Assembly: GCF_003611475.1 (NCBI RefSeq)
Contig: NZ_RAXT01000002.1
Location: forward strand, 1-64,000
Direction: 5' to 3'
Length of the DNA: 64,000 nt
DNA from: Acinetobacter rongchengensis
GTDB taxonomy: Bacteria > Pseudomonadota > Gammaproteobacteria > Pseudomonadales > Moraxellaceae
Shown: one piece after another, positions 55,806-64,000 of the stretch
How the letters are laid out: each line of letters begins with the position of its first letter
Position numbering within the stretch: position 1 is the first letter of the stretch
Position numbers and translations under genes: made by a program
The notes under the pieces: generated by a model
What the model saw: only the letters and a program-made list of their open reading frames with translations
Databases searched by the model: none
What the model was told of the DNA's origin: nothing

Positions 55806-56122
55806 ATGTGGCAAAGCCTTCTAAAGCCTGGCAAATCTAAGCTAGGTACACGGGTTAGCATGATCGTGAAATCGAATCATATCACATTCAATCAGCCACA
55901 TTTATAACGATGCGTCACAGAACAATATTGAATGCGACAAGTGTGCTCGTAAATTAGATTATCCTGAATAATCTATCTATATATCAACTATTATCGTTTG
56001 CTTTATACAAAAAAGAAATTTTTAAAGCAAACTTATACTTAAAAACTTGTTTTACAATTCTACCAATGCCCGAGCATTACGCTATACTTTAACCAATTTC
56101 TAAACAAATAATGGAAGATTCT
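55806..56122. other. Intergenic region between divergent dxs and ribA
   Basis: These 317 bases hold both promoters. A TATACT at 56083-56088 may be the ribA -10 box. I saw no FMN riboswitch, clear hairpin or further gene. Confidence 0.5.
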
Positions 56123-56725
56123 GTGTCAATCGCGTTTGTTGCCACTTCAAATTTACCCACTGCTTATGGTGAATTTAAAATTTCTGTATTTCAGGATCCC
56201 CAAACAGGCGAAGAGCATATTGCTCTTTCTAAAGGTTTGGAAACTGCTCCCACTCAACCAGTATTGGTCCGTATTCATTCAGAATGTTTAACGGGAGATG
56301 CCTTCGGTTCGTTAAAATGTGATTGCGGCCCACAATTACACAACACTATGAAAATGATGAATGATGCAGGTCAAGGCGTGATTTTATATTTACGTCAAGA
56401 AGGGCGTGGTATTGGTTTAACCAATAAAATCCGTGCTTATGCATTACAAGATCAAGGGCATGATACTGTAGATGCCAATTTATTATTAAACTTACCTGCT
56501 GATGCACGTACTTATGATATGTGTACCATCATGCTCGATCAATTACAGGTTAAACAAGTCAAGCTGATTACCAATAATCCGTTGAAATTAAAAGCGTTAA
56601 CTGATTTAGGGATTGATGTTGTTGATCGTGTTCCTTTGACTGTCGGTTTAAATAAATTTAATGAAGATTATTTGAAAACCAAACATGAGCGTATGTCGCA
56701 TATGTATGAAAAAGATGATTTTTGA
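56123..56725 (+). CDS. ribA: GTP cyclohydrolase II
   Basis: RibA opens GTP in the first step of riboflavin synthesis. The 200-residue protein has the zinc cysteines in [16 protein letters not shown] and the R-Q-E-G-R-G-I-G-L motif. It is a stand-alone RibA with no fused DHBP synthase. A GTG start at 56123 with GGAAG seven bases upstream gives the usual length; an ATG four codons earlier overlaps that site. Confidence 0.95.
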   Translation: MSIAFVATSNLPTAYGEFKISVFQDPQTGEEHIALSKGLETAPTQPVLVRIHSECLTGDAFGSLKCDCGPQLHNTMKMMNDAGQGVILYLRQEGRGIGLTNKIRAYALQDQGHDTVDANLLLNLPADARTYDMCTIMLDQLQVKQVKLITNNPLKLKALTDLGIDVVDRVPLTVGLNKFNEDYLKTKHERMSHMYEKDDF

Positions 56726-56786
56726 GAATAAAAAAAGCGATATAGTTTTAAAATACATGATCTAAAAATATTAAATCCTCCCCCAA

Positions 56787-56807
56787 CCCTCCTTTTCTAA
56801 AGGAGGG
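56787..56807. repeat. CCCTCCTTT palindrome between ribA and hemN
   Basis: CCCTCCTTT-TCT-AAAGGAGGG is a perfect nine-base stem with a three-base loop, flanked by CCCCC and GGG. It lies between converging genes, has no T run, and is of the same type as the other CTCC palindromes. Confidence 0.6.
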
Positions 56808-56851
56808 GGCTTCAACAGAGTAAATTGAATTCACTACAGTCAAAAATAGAA

Positions 56852-58222
56852 TCAAACCGTCATCGAGAAAATCTGTGTTTCAGGTTTTCTACGCTTTAAG
56901 CGTAAATCAAAGGCCATACAAATATTACGAACAAAAGGCTTTCCTTGTTCGGCAATCACAATACGATCTTTTTCAATCTGCAATAAACCATCTTGTTGCA
57001 TCTCGACTAACTGCTGAATCACTTCTGCACGCTCAGGAAAATCCATCGCTTGTTCTGACCAAGAGGTTTCAAAAGTACACATCAAGTTTAAAATATGCTT
57101 ACGGATTTTTAAATCTTCTGCATCTAAAACATGCCCTTTAAAAACAGGAATTTCATTATTTTCAAGGCGAGCATAATAGTCTTCTAAGACCTTTTCATTT
57201 TGAGCAAAGCTATACCAACTATCACTAATCGAAGATACCCCCAAACCAATCATCACTTGGGTTTTAGACGAGGTATAACCCATAAAATTACGATGTAAAC
57301 TACCCGTTTTAAATGACTGATACATCCCATCATGCTCTAAAGCAAAATGATCCATGCCAATTTCATGATAACCATGCGCCAACAGTTTTTTCTTTCCTTC
57401 CTCATACAAAGTACGTTTCAGATCATCTTTTGGAACATCATAATCTTTAAAACCACGTTGACCATTGCCCTTAATCCAAGGCACGTGCGCATAGCTATAA
57501 AAAGCCAAACGATCAGGCAATAAACTGTTGGTTAAATCAATGGTTTTTAATACATCTTCCAAGCTTTGAAATGGTAAGCCAAAAACCAAATCATGGGAAA
57601 TGGATTGATACCCCATTTCTTTTGCCCACTTTGTGACATTTGCTACATGTTCAAATGGTTGAATACGGTGAATCGCTTTCTGCACATTCTCATTATAATC
57701 CTGCACACCATAACTGACACGGCGAAATCCTAATTCATATAAGGCTTGTAAATGTGCTTTGGTGGTATTATTTGGATGACCTTCAAAACTGAATTCATGT
57801 CCTTCCGCTATGCTTGCTTTGGCTAAAATACCCTGAATCAGTTGCTGCAAATGTTCAACTGAAAAAAATGTCGGTGTCCCACCGCCCAAATGTATTTCTT
57901 TAATTTGCGGAGTATCACCCAATAACTGACAATATAATTCCCATTCTTTTAATACGGCCTGAATATAAGGTTGTTCAACCTCATGGCGTTTCGTTACTTT
58001 TTTATGACAGCCACAAAAAGTACATAAACTTTCACAAAAAGGTAAATGGATATATAAGCTAATACCTTCTGTTGTATTTGACTCATCAAATGAACGCTTT
58101 AAGCTTTGTTTCCATTGTTGTACCGAAAATGAGGCTTCATCCCAATAAGGAACTGTTGGATAACTGGTATAACGAGGACCAGCAACATTGTATTTCTGTA
58201 TGAGGGAACAACTCATATTCAT
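56852..58222 (-). CDS. hemN: Oxygen-independent coproporphyrinogen III dehydrogenase
   Basis: HemN decarboxylates coproporphyrinogen III to protoporphyrinogen IX without oxygen, by radical SAM chemistry. The 456-residue protein has the cluster motif C63-E-S-L-C67-T-F-C70-G-C72 and G-G-G-T-P-T-F in the SAM region. The length matches true HemN, not the shorter HemW. It lies divergent from hemF, which does the same step with oxygen. Confidence 0.95.
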   Translation of the reverse strand: MNMSCSLIQKYNVAGPRYTSYPTVPYWDEASFSVQQWKQSLKRSFDESNTTEGISLYIHLPFCESLCTFCGCHKKVTKRHEVEQPYIQAVLKEWELYCQLLGDTPQIKEIHLGGGTPTFFSVEHLQQLIQGILAKASIAEGHEFSFEGHPNNTTKAHLQALYELGFRRVSYGVQDYNENVQKAIHRIQPFEHVANVTKWAKEMGYQSISHDLVFGLPFQSLEDVLKTIDLTNSLLPDRLAFYSYAHVPWIKGNGQRGFKDYDVPKDDLKRTLYEEGKKKLLAHGYHEIGMDHFALEHDGMYQSFKTGSLHRNFMGYTSSKTQVMIGLGVSSISDSWYSFAQNEKVLEDYYARLENNEIPVFKGHVLDAEDLKIRKHILNLMCTFETSWSEQAMDFPERAEVIQQLVEMQQDGLLQIEKDRIVIAEQGKPFVRNICMAFDLRLKRRKPETQIFSMTV

Positions 58223-58419
58223 GACTTAAGGCTCAACTAACATCAATTTTTCTTCAGTAATCAAATCAATGATTTCTTACGCAACCTATTGTGCTGAGCT
58301 TATCGTTTGAATTCAACCTAGCGAAATGATCGGAATTCCAACAGCATTTTCAAAATTTAGAATAGATTTTCAATGAGTTGTCACCAATACCACCACTTTT
58401 CAGCAATCTACTTAATTTT

Positions 58420-58447
58420 TTGACCAATTTATGTTTTGATGTATATA
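58420..58447 (+). promoter_or_regulatory. Probable hemF promoter
   Basis: -35 TTGACC (58420-58425) is followed after 16 bases by -10 TATATA (58442-58447), about 30 bases before the hemF start codon. Confidence 0.55.
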
Positions 58448-58469
58448 GCCTTCCCTGCCCCCTATTTAG

Positions 58470-59420
<951 letters not shown>

Positions 59421-59725
59421 GTCAAAAACATGCTATTTATTGCGAATGATCAAATTTTCGCACTATTCACGCTCAATTTTATCTCAAAGCTAAGCTTTTA
59501 ATAAGTTTAGCTTTTTCTTATTTTCCTATTTTTAGAAAGATTTACTCACAATTAATAATGAGAATAAATCACAATTAGTCTGCTTTTTAATTTTGTTTTA
59601 ACTTAAATTTGTTTACTATACGAAACTTAAAATTTTCTTAATTTTTTATTTAGTTTCTATTTTATTTTAGTTTCTATCTTATAAATTATTTAATTGATTT
59701 CCCACCTTATACTCGAGGTTGAGTA
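59421..59725. other. A+T-rich intergenic region, no gene seen
   Basis: These 305 bases between hemF and a small membrane ORF are very A+T-rich. I saw no terminator, repeat or RNA gene. Confidence 0.5.
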
Positions 59726-59932
59726 ATGAAAAATTTACTAGAGAATCATAAAGTTATAGTATCATTAACTGTGCTTTTTTTATTAATCTGCTCAATTACT
59801 GTGACGATCATATCCAATGACAACCTTTCTGACAGTATTTCAATTACCTCAAGTATCATACTTTCTATCGGCTTCCTCGTAATTTTTGCAATGATTTTCT
59901 TAGACTTTTTAGAATCCATTTGCAACCCTTGA
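59726..59932 (+). CDS. Small two-segment membrane protein
   Basis: The 68-residue protein has two hydrophobic segments (about 10-28 and 41-60) joined by a Ser/Asn/Asp-rich loop, a hairpin topology. It begins MKNLLENHKVIVSLTVLFLL. GAGG seven bases before the ATG supports translation. It is not recognised. It stands alone, 146 bases before aroE. Confidence 0.6.
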   Translation: MKNLLENHKVIVSLTVLFLLICSITVTIISNDNLSDSISITSSIILSIGFLVIFAMIFLDFLESICNP

Positions 59933-60078
59933 TCAAAGAACCGCCTGAATAAATTAAAATACCTAAAATAAAACGGATAAAAATACGATAAAACTTTACT
60001 CAGTTTTTTTTGTTGAGCCCGTCATTTTCACGTATATTGTTGCCACATTCTAGCTAGATCAATACATGGACATGTGGC

Positions 60079-60867
60079 ATGAGCAAACAATTCGCAGTTA
60101 TTGGCAACCCAATTGAGCATTCTCGTTCACCTGAATTACACCATGCCTTTGCAGCCAAAACGGGGGTTGATCTCAATTATGTCAAACGTCTTGCCCCTTT
60201 AGATGGCTTTGAAAGCAGTGTAAAAGCATTTTTTGAGCAAAATGGTCTGGGTATGAACGTTACTGTTCCTTTCAAAGAGCAAGCTTTTGCCCTATGTCAA
60301 CAACTTACAGAACGTGCCAAAATAGCCAAGGCAGTCAACACACTATGGATGGAAAATGGTGTACTTCATGGCGATAACACCGATGGTCAAGGTCTCGTAG
60401 ATGCGATCAAAGCCTTAGATTGGGACTTAAAACAAAGTAAAATTTTAATTATCGGTGCAGGCGGTGCAACACGCGGTGTTATATACCCTCTAGTCAAAGC
60501 AGGTGCAGAAAAGATTGTCATTGCCAATCGTACATTAGCACGTGCTGAACAATTGCTGAATGACTTAAAAACCGCTGTTCCCGAGGCTGAATTGGCTGTA
60601 TGTGGTTTAGATGCACTAGAAGGACAATTTGATATCGTGATTAATGCAACATCTGCCAGTTTAACTGGCGATGCACTGATTCTTCCTGAGCAGTTACATT
60701 TTAAGCATGCTTATGAAATGGCTTACGGCAAACCATCAAGTTTTCTCGATCAAGCCAAAGCACGTGGTGTACCCACATCTGAGGGATTTGGCATGCTGGT
60801 TGGACAAGCGATTGAAGCTTTTTATATTTGGAATGGTATACGTCCAGATTTAAAAGATTTTATCTAA
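60079..60867 (+). CDS. aroE: Shikimate dehydrogenase
   Basis: AroE reduces 3-dehydroshikimate with NADPH in aromatic amino acid synthesis. The 262-residue protein has the shikimate-binding G-N-P-I-E-H-S-R-S-P and N-V-T-V-P-F-K-E (catalytic Lys), and the NADPH motif G-A-G-G-A-T-R-G. A terminator follows. Confidence 0.96.
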   Translation: MSKQFAVIGNPIEHSRSPELHHAFAAKTGVDLNYVKRLAPLDGFESSVKAFFEQNGLGMNVTVPFKEQAFALCQQLTERAKIAKAVNTLWMENGVLHGDNTDGQGLVDAIKALDWDLKQSKILIIGAGGATRGVIYPLVKAGAEKIVIANRTLARAEQLLNDLKTAVPEAELAVCGLDALEGQFDIVINATSASLTGDALILPEQLHFKHAYEMAYGKPSSFLDQAKARGVPTSEGFGMLVGQAIEAFYIWNGIRPDLKDFI

Positions 60868-60901
60868 TTTAAATTCTAACCAAGACAGAACAAAAAAATC
60901 A

Positions 60902-60925
60902 AAAGAACCTCATTCGAGGTTCTTT
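60902..60925. terminator. Terminator between aroE and the large lipoprotein gene
   Basis: AAAGAACCTC and GAGGTTCTTT form a perfect ten-base stem with an ATTC loop between two converging genes. An A run on the left serves the minus-strand gene, and a short T run serves aroE. Confidence 0.8.
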
Positions 60926-60968
60926 CGTTCACATCAAAATCGCCCCTACTAAAATCGACAAAACCTCT

Positions 60969-63335
60969 TTACTTCAATTGTGCATCACTTAAGGCTTGAT
61001 AGACTTTTTTAAACAAATCGTAATCAATAAATTCAACAGAATCTTCATTTAGACCTGCAACCAATTGATCATTAAATTTGTTTTTCTTAAACGCCGTATA
61101 AGTTTTCGATAAAACATTAACAGTTTTTAAGAACTCAGCCCGTTGCTCTTTTTCAACCGTATTCTCGGCTTCAAATTGCTGCATATAATATTGAGCAAAA
61201 ATAGCCTCTGTGGTCTTATATTGTTTCTGCAACTTTTGAATATCTAAAACATTTTGTTTCGATTTCATCGCATCAGTCACAATACCATTCACACGATTAC
61301 CAAGCGTATCATCATATTGATGATCATCTTCTAAATGATGCTTTTTCTTTAAAGCCTCAATCTGCTTTAAAGCTGCTCCTTTCGGATTATAAACCGCTTC
61401 ATCCGAGTAAGAGTACGCATAAACTGTAGCAATTTCTTGTAAATCTTGAGCAGAATAGCGTTTGACTAAATCTGGTTTTTTAGCAGTTAATTCAGCAATA
61501 AAGACCGCTTTGTAGGTTTGATCATAAGCATTGGTTTGTAGAAAAACCTGTTCAGCCAAACGATCTAAACGCTCATTTAGACTGACATAAGTTTGTCCTG
61601 ATGAATCAGGTAGACGTTTGGTAAAACCACCCACCGCTGCACCAATAAGACTGCCGTTAAAAATTTCTGCAAATGATTTAGCTTCTTTTAATGCTTGACT
61701 ATCTACTTTGCTGGCATTGCCATAATTCAAAAATTGCATATCAAACTTTACATTTAATTTGCGATTAAGCTCACCTAAATCCATCCCGATATCATAATCC
61801 ACTTTCACAGCACGACCTTTTCCATCCAATACAAGGTCAACAAGCATTGGGTTTCTTTGGCTTTTCGGTGGTAAGCTTGCATCGATATCCGCCTGATGCT
61901 GTATCCACAACTGCTTAAATGCATTGGCATCAACCAAGTGGTCTTTGTTGCCAAAAGTCGCAAATTTAGCACTGATCTCAGCATTCTTTTTGATGTATTC
62001 TTTATCAAACAGCGAACTTTTTTCTGGTTGGGTACTTAATACATCAATCTCGTAATGATAGTCGCAATATTCCACATCACCAAAACGAGTATTGAGCTTG
62101 GTTTTTGCCAAGTCTTGGCATTGCTGTTCAGTCAATATTTTTTCTACATCTTCTGATTCATCATCTACATCACCATTATCATATTCATCGTCTGCTTCCG
62201 CACTTTCTTCTTCATCTTCATATTGATCTGCTTGCGCAATCTCAGTCGCAGTATTTGCATAATCTATAGCGTCTTTTTCAGATTCTTCTGGTTGAGTGTC
62301 ATTCTCTTTATGAATGGCATAAGCTGTTTTATTGACAGCATCATAAAGCTTATACATGGCATCAGAAGCCTCTTCTGCACTATTTACATGCGTATCTTCA
62401 GCAGTGCTTTCATTTAAAGGTTTCTTGGCACCTGTTTCATATTCCCCAGAAATTTTTTCCAATGTCGAAGGATTCAATCCCAATACTGAATTTACAAAAT
62501 ATTCACGATTGATTGATGAATACAAATTGGCTTGTAAAAGTAATTCTTCCAATGAGGTATTTAAACGAATTTTCTCAACACCGCCGAGTTGTTTTTCAGC
62601 CGCTCCTAGCTTAAGCGTTTCAATTTGCTCAGTTGGCGATAAAATATAAGATGTCGCACCAGACTGTTTTAAAAATTCGACAAAAGCTTTGGTATCGACT
62701 CTCGAAATTTCATTCTTAAATTTTGAAAAATCATAATAGGCATATTTATGCTGATCTTCTGGACGAGCTAAATATGGAATGAGCGAGAAAATTTGCGCAT
62801 AAAACTTATATTCATTGAAATCGATCACTGTGGGAATACGCATTTCAACAGATAAATTAGGCTTTTTATATATGGTTTCTATATTAAAAGAGGCCATTTT
62901 CTGACGATAATTCACCGTCCCATCATACTGAATTTGCATATCATTTAAGATACTTTGTACGACGTCAGCACCCATACCCACAAAGCTATTAAAGTTACTC
63001 GAATTTTGTTGAGCGAGCGTCTGATATAACTCTTTTTTCTGAACAGGCGTCAATTGAATTTTTTGCTGTTTTAAATATTGTTCCAACTTTTTTTCAACCG
63101 TTGGATCAAGTTGAGGTGTAGCAGCATCTTTCGAATTACGCTGCTCTTGATGGGTTTTATTCAATTGAACTCGAACTTGCCCACGATAATCAAAACTTGG
63201 GTATTCATATAACGCATTTATACCTTGTACGGCACGCTGAGCAACATCCTGATTTGTATTATTTTTTACAACATGAGTAGAACAAGCAGATAAACTCAAC
63301 CCCAAAAGACATAAACTTAATTTTGATAATTGCAT
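60969..63335 (-). CDS. Large acidic lipoprotein of unknown function
   Basis: No known family was recognised. The protein starts MQLSKLSLCLLGLSLSAC, a lipoprotein signal with the lipidated Cys18. It is 788 residues long, mostly helical and rich in Gln, Lys, Glu and Tyr. A very acidic low-complexity stretch (roughly 335-400, with runs of D/E) separates an N-terminal part from a C-terminal part that has two close Cys (E-Q-Q-C ... E-Y-C-D-Y). It probably sits on the outer membrane facing the periplasm. The ATG at 63335 is preferred; a GTG at 63350 lies directly on the AGGGTG ribosome binding site. Confidence 0.7.
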   Translation of the reverse strand: MQLSKLSLCLLGLSLSACSTHVVKNNTNQDVAQRAVQGINALYEYPSFDYRGQVRVQLNKTHQEQRNSKDAATPQLDPTVEKKLEQYLKQQKIQLTPVQKKELYQTLAQQNSSNFNSFVGMGADVVQSILNDMQIQYDGTVNYRQKMASFNIETIYKKPNLSVEMRIPTVIDFNEYKFYAQIFSLIPYLARPEDQHKYAYYDFSKFKNEISRVDTKAFVEFLKQSGATSYILSPTEQIETLKLGAAEKQLGGVEKIRLNTSLEELLLQANLYSSINREYFVNSVLGLNPSTLEKISGEYETGAKKPLNESTAEDTHVNSAEEASDAMYKLYDAVNKTAYAIHKENDTQPEESEKDAIDYANTATEIAQADQYEDEEESAEADDEYDNGDVDDESEDVEKILTEQQCQDLAKTKLNTRFGDVEYCDYHYEIDVLSTQPEKSSLFDKEYIKKNAEISAKFATFGNKDHLVDANAFKQLWIQHQADIDASLPPKSQRNPMLVDLVLDGKGRAVKVDYDIGMDLGELNRKLNVKFDMQFLNYGNASKVDSQALKEAKSFAEIFNGSLIGAAVGGFTKRLPDSSGQTYVSLNERLDRLAEQVFLQTNAYDQTYKAVFIAELTAKKPDLVKRYSAQDLQEIATVYAYSYSDEAVYNPKGAALKQIEALKKKHHLEDDHQYDDTLGNRVNGIVTDAMKSKQNVLDIQKLQKQYKTTEAIFAQYYMQQFEAENTVEKEQRAEFLKTVNVLSKTYTAFKKNKFNDQLVAGLNEDSVEFIDYDLFKKVYQALSDAQLK

Positions 63336-63570
63336 AAGATTACTTTTCACCCTAATATTTATAATGACAATATAAAATGAATATAAAACATTTAAAACAA
63401 ACTCCCAACATTATCAAAAAATAAGCAAACTTACCTGTATCTTTTCTTACAAATTAGCCTTTCTGACAATTTTTTTAGAATGTCTTATCAATGTATTCTG
63501 AGTTTGATTATGAATAATGAAATCATCGATCGAAAAATCAAAAAATATTTCTAAATTAGGATTAAACCTC

Positions 63571-64000
63571 ATGCCAGCATATAAAGCTCCCATCCGAGAT
63601 ATTCGTTTTTTAATGAACGAAGTTTTTGACTATCCTGCACATTATAAAACATTATCTATTGGCGAAAATGCCGATGCAGATACAGTGGATATGATTATCG
63701 AAAGTGCAGCAGATTTTTGTGAAAATGTGCTTTCTCCTTTGAACCAATCAGGTGATCAGGAAGGTTGTCATTTTAAAGATGGCGAAGTGACTACACCTAA
63801 AGGTTTTAAAGAAGCTTATGACCAGTTCATTCAAGGTGGATGGCAAGGTCTTTCTTACCCAGAAGAGTTTGGTGGTCAAGGCTTACCAATGTCTTTAAAT
63901 TTGGTGAAGTCTGAAATGATGGGGACTGCAAACTGGTCTTTCACCATGTATCCTGGTTTAAGTATGGGTTGTATGAACACCATCATGCAGTTTGGTACAG
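63571..64000 (+). CDS. Acyl-CoA dehydrogenase, N-terminal fragment
   Basis: The first 143 codons of a gene that continues past the right edge. The sequence begins MPAYKAPIRDIRFLMNEVFD and contains Q-G-L-S-Y-P-E-E-F-G-G-Q-G-L-P, a typical acyl-CoA dehydrogenase N-terminal segment. The N-terminal M-P-A-Y-K-A-P and spacing suggest the longer DmdC/FadE-like group (about 600 residues) rather than the 380-residue type seen at 7518. AGGA lies nine bases before the ATG. Confidence 0.85.
   Translation, partial: MPAYKAPIRDIRFLMNEVFDYPAHYKTLSIGENADADTVDMIIESAADFCENVLSPLNQSGDQEGCHFKDGEVTTPKGFKEAYDQFIQGGWQGLSYPEEFGGQGLPMSLNLVKSEMMGTANWSFTMYPGLSMGCMNTIMQFGT

Noticed and set aside
55806-56122. FMN riboswitch before ribA
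   Set aside because: None of the conserved riboswitch blocks is visible, and the leader from the probable -10 box is too short.

Overview
This window looks like chromosomal DNA of an Acinetobacter-type gammaproteobacterium (Moraxellaceae). The evidence is the low G+C content, an AlmA-like long-chain alkane monooxygenase, an Acinetobacter-style VgrG start, an mlaFEDCB operon, and ribosomal proteins whose sequences read as Acinetobacter. No species is assigned, and every family call rests on recognising motifs by eye.

Layout. 1-1.4 kb: the start of a probable type VI secretion VgrG gene that runs off the edge, and upstream of it an unusual protein made of six or seven tandem helix-turn-helix-like repeats. 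1.6-6.5 kb: a TRAP transporter permease, a rhombosortase, a TatT-like lipoprotein and a small membrane ORF. 6.7-10.4 kb: ygfX-sdhE, a long-chain-type acyl-CoA dehydrogenase and almA with a consensus promoter. 10.5-24.3 kb: 28 ribosomal, secY and rpoA genes in the classical S10-spc-alpha order, all on the minus strand. The transcript starts at a promoter near 24.3 kb and has a leader that appears to encode a hydrophobic peptide. 24.4-33.2 kb: a GATase, a cystathionine beta-lyase-like enzyme, a HerA-like ATPase, a nitric-oxide response group (ytfE, hmp, nsrR, two NsrR boxes), engB and a di-iron hydrolase-like protein. 33.3-43.8 kb: a dicarboxylate/amino-acid symporter, tesB, plsB, an A+T-rich pair of unknown genes, an NAD-dependent epimerase, recG and comF. 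43.9-46.5 kb: an array of about nine 41-bp palindromic repeats, a NUDIX gene with twin palindromic operators, a LOG-family gene and corA. 46.6-49.9 kb: the mla operon for outer-membrane lipid asymmetry. 50-59.4 kb: a small membrane ORF, a DEAD-box RNA helicase with a long structured leader, suhB, dxs, ribA, and the divergent pair hemN/hemF. 59.7-64 kb: a small membrane protein, aroE, a large acidic lipoprotein, and the start of a second acyl-CoA dehydrogenase.

How the genes work together. Most of the window is core genome: translation, protein export, haem, isoprenoid, riboflavin and shikimate biosynthesis, phospholipid synthesis and transport, DNA repair. The accessory or less explained parts are the HTH-repeat gene beside vgrG, the 38.75-39.96 kb cassette, the palindromic repeat array with its scattered relatives, and several small membrane ORFs. 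Regulation visible in the sequence includes NsrR boxes at hmp, a palindrome over the almA promoter, twin palindromes before the NUDIX gene, and hairpins at the S10, spc and alpha operon junctions. No tRNA, rRNA, CRISPR array, insertion sequence or prophage was seen.
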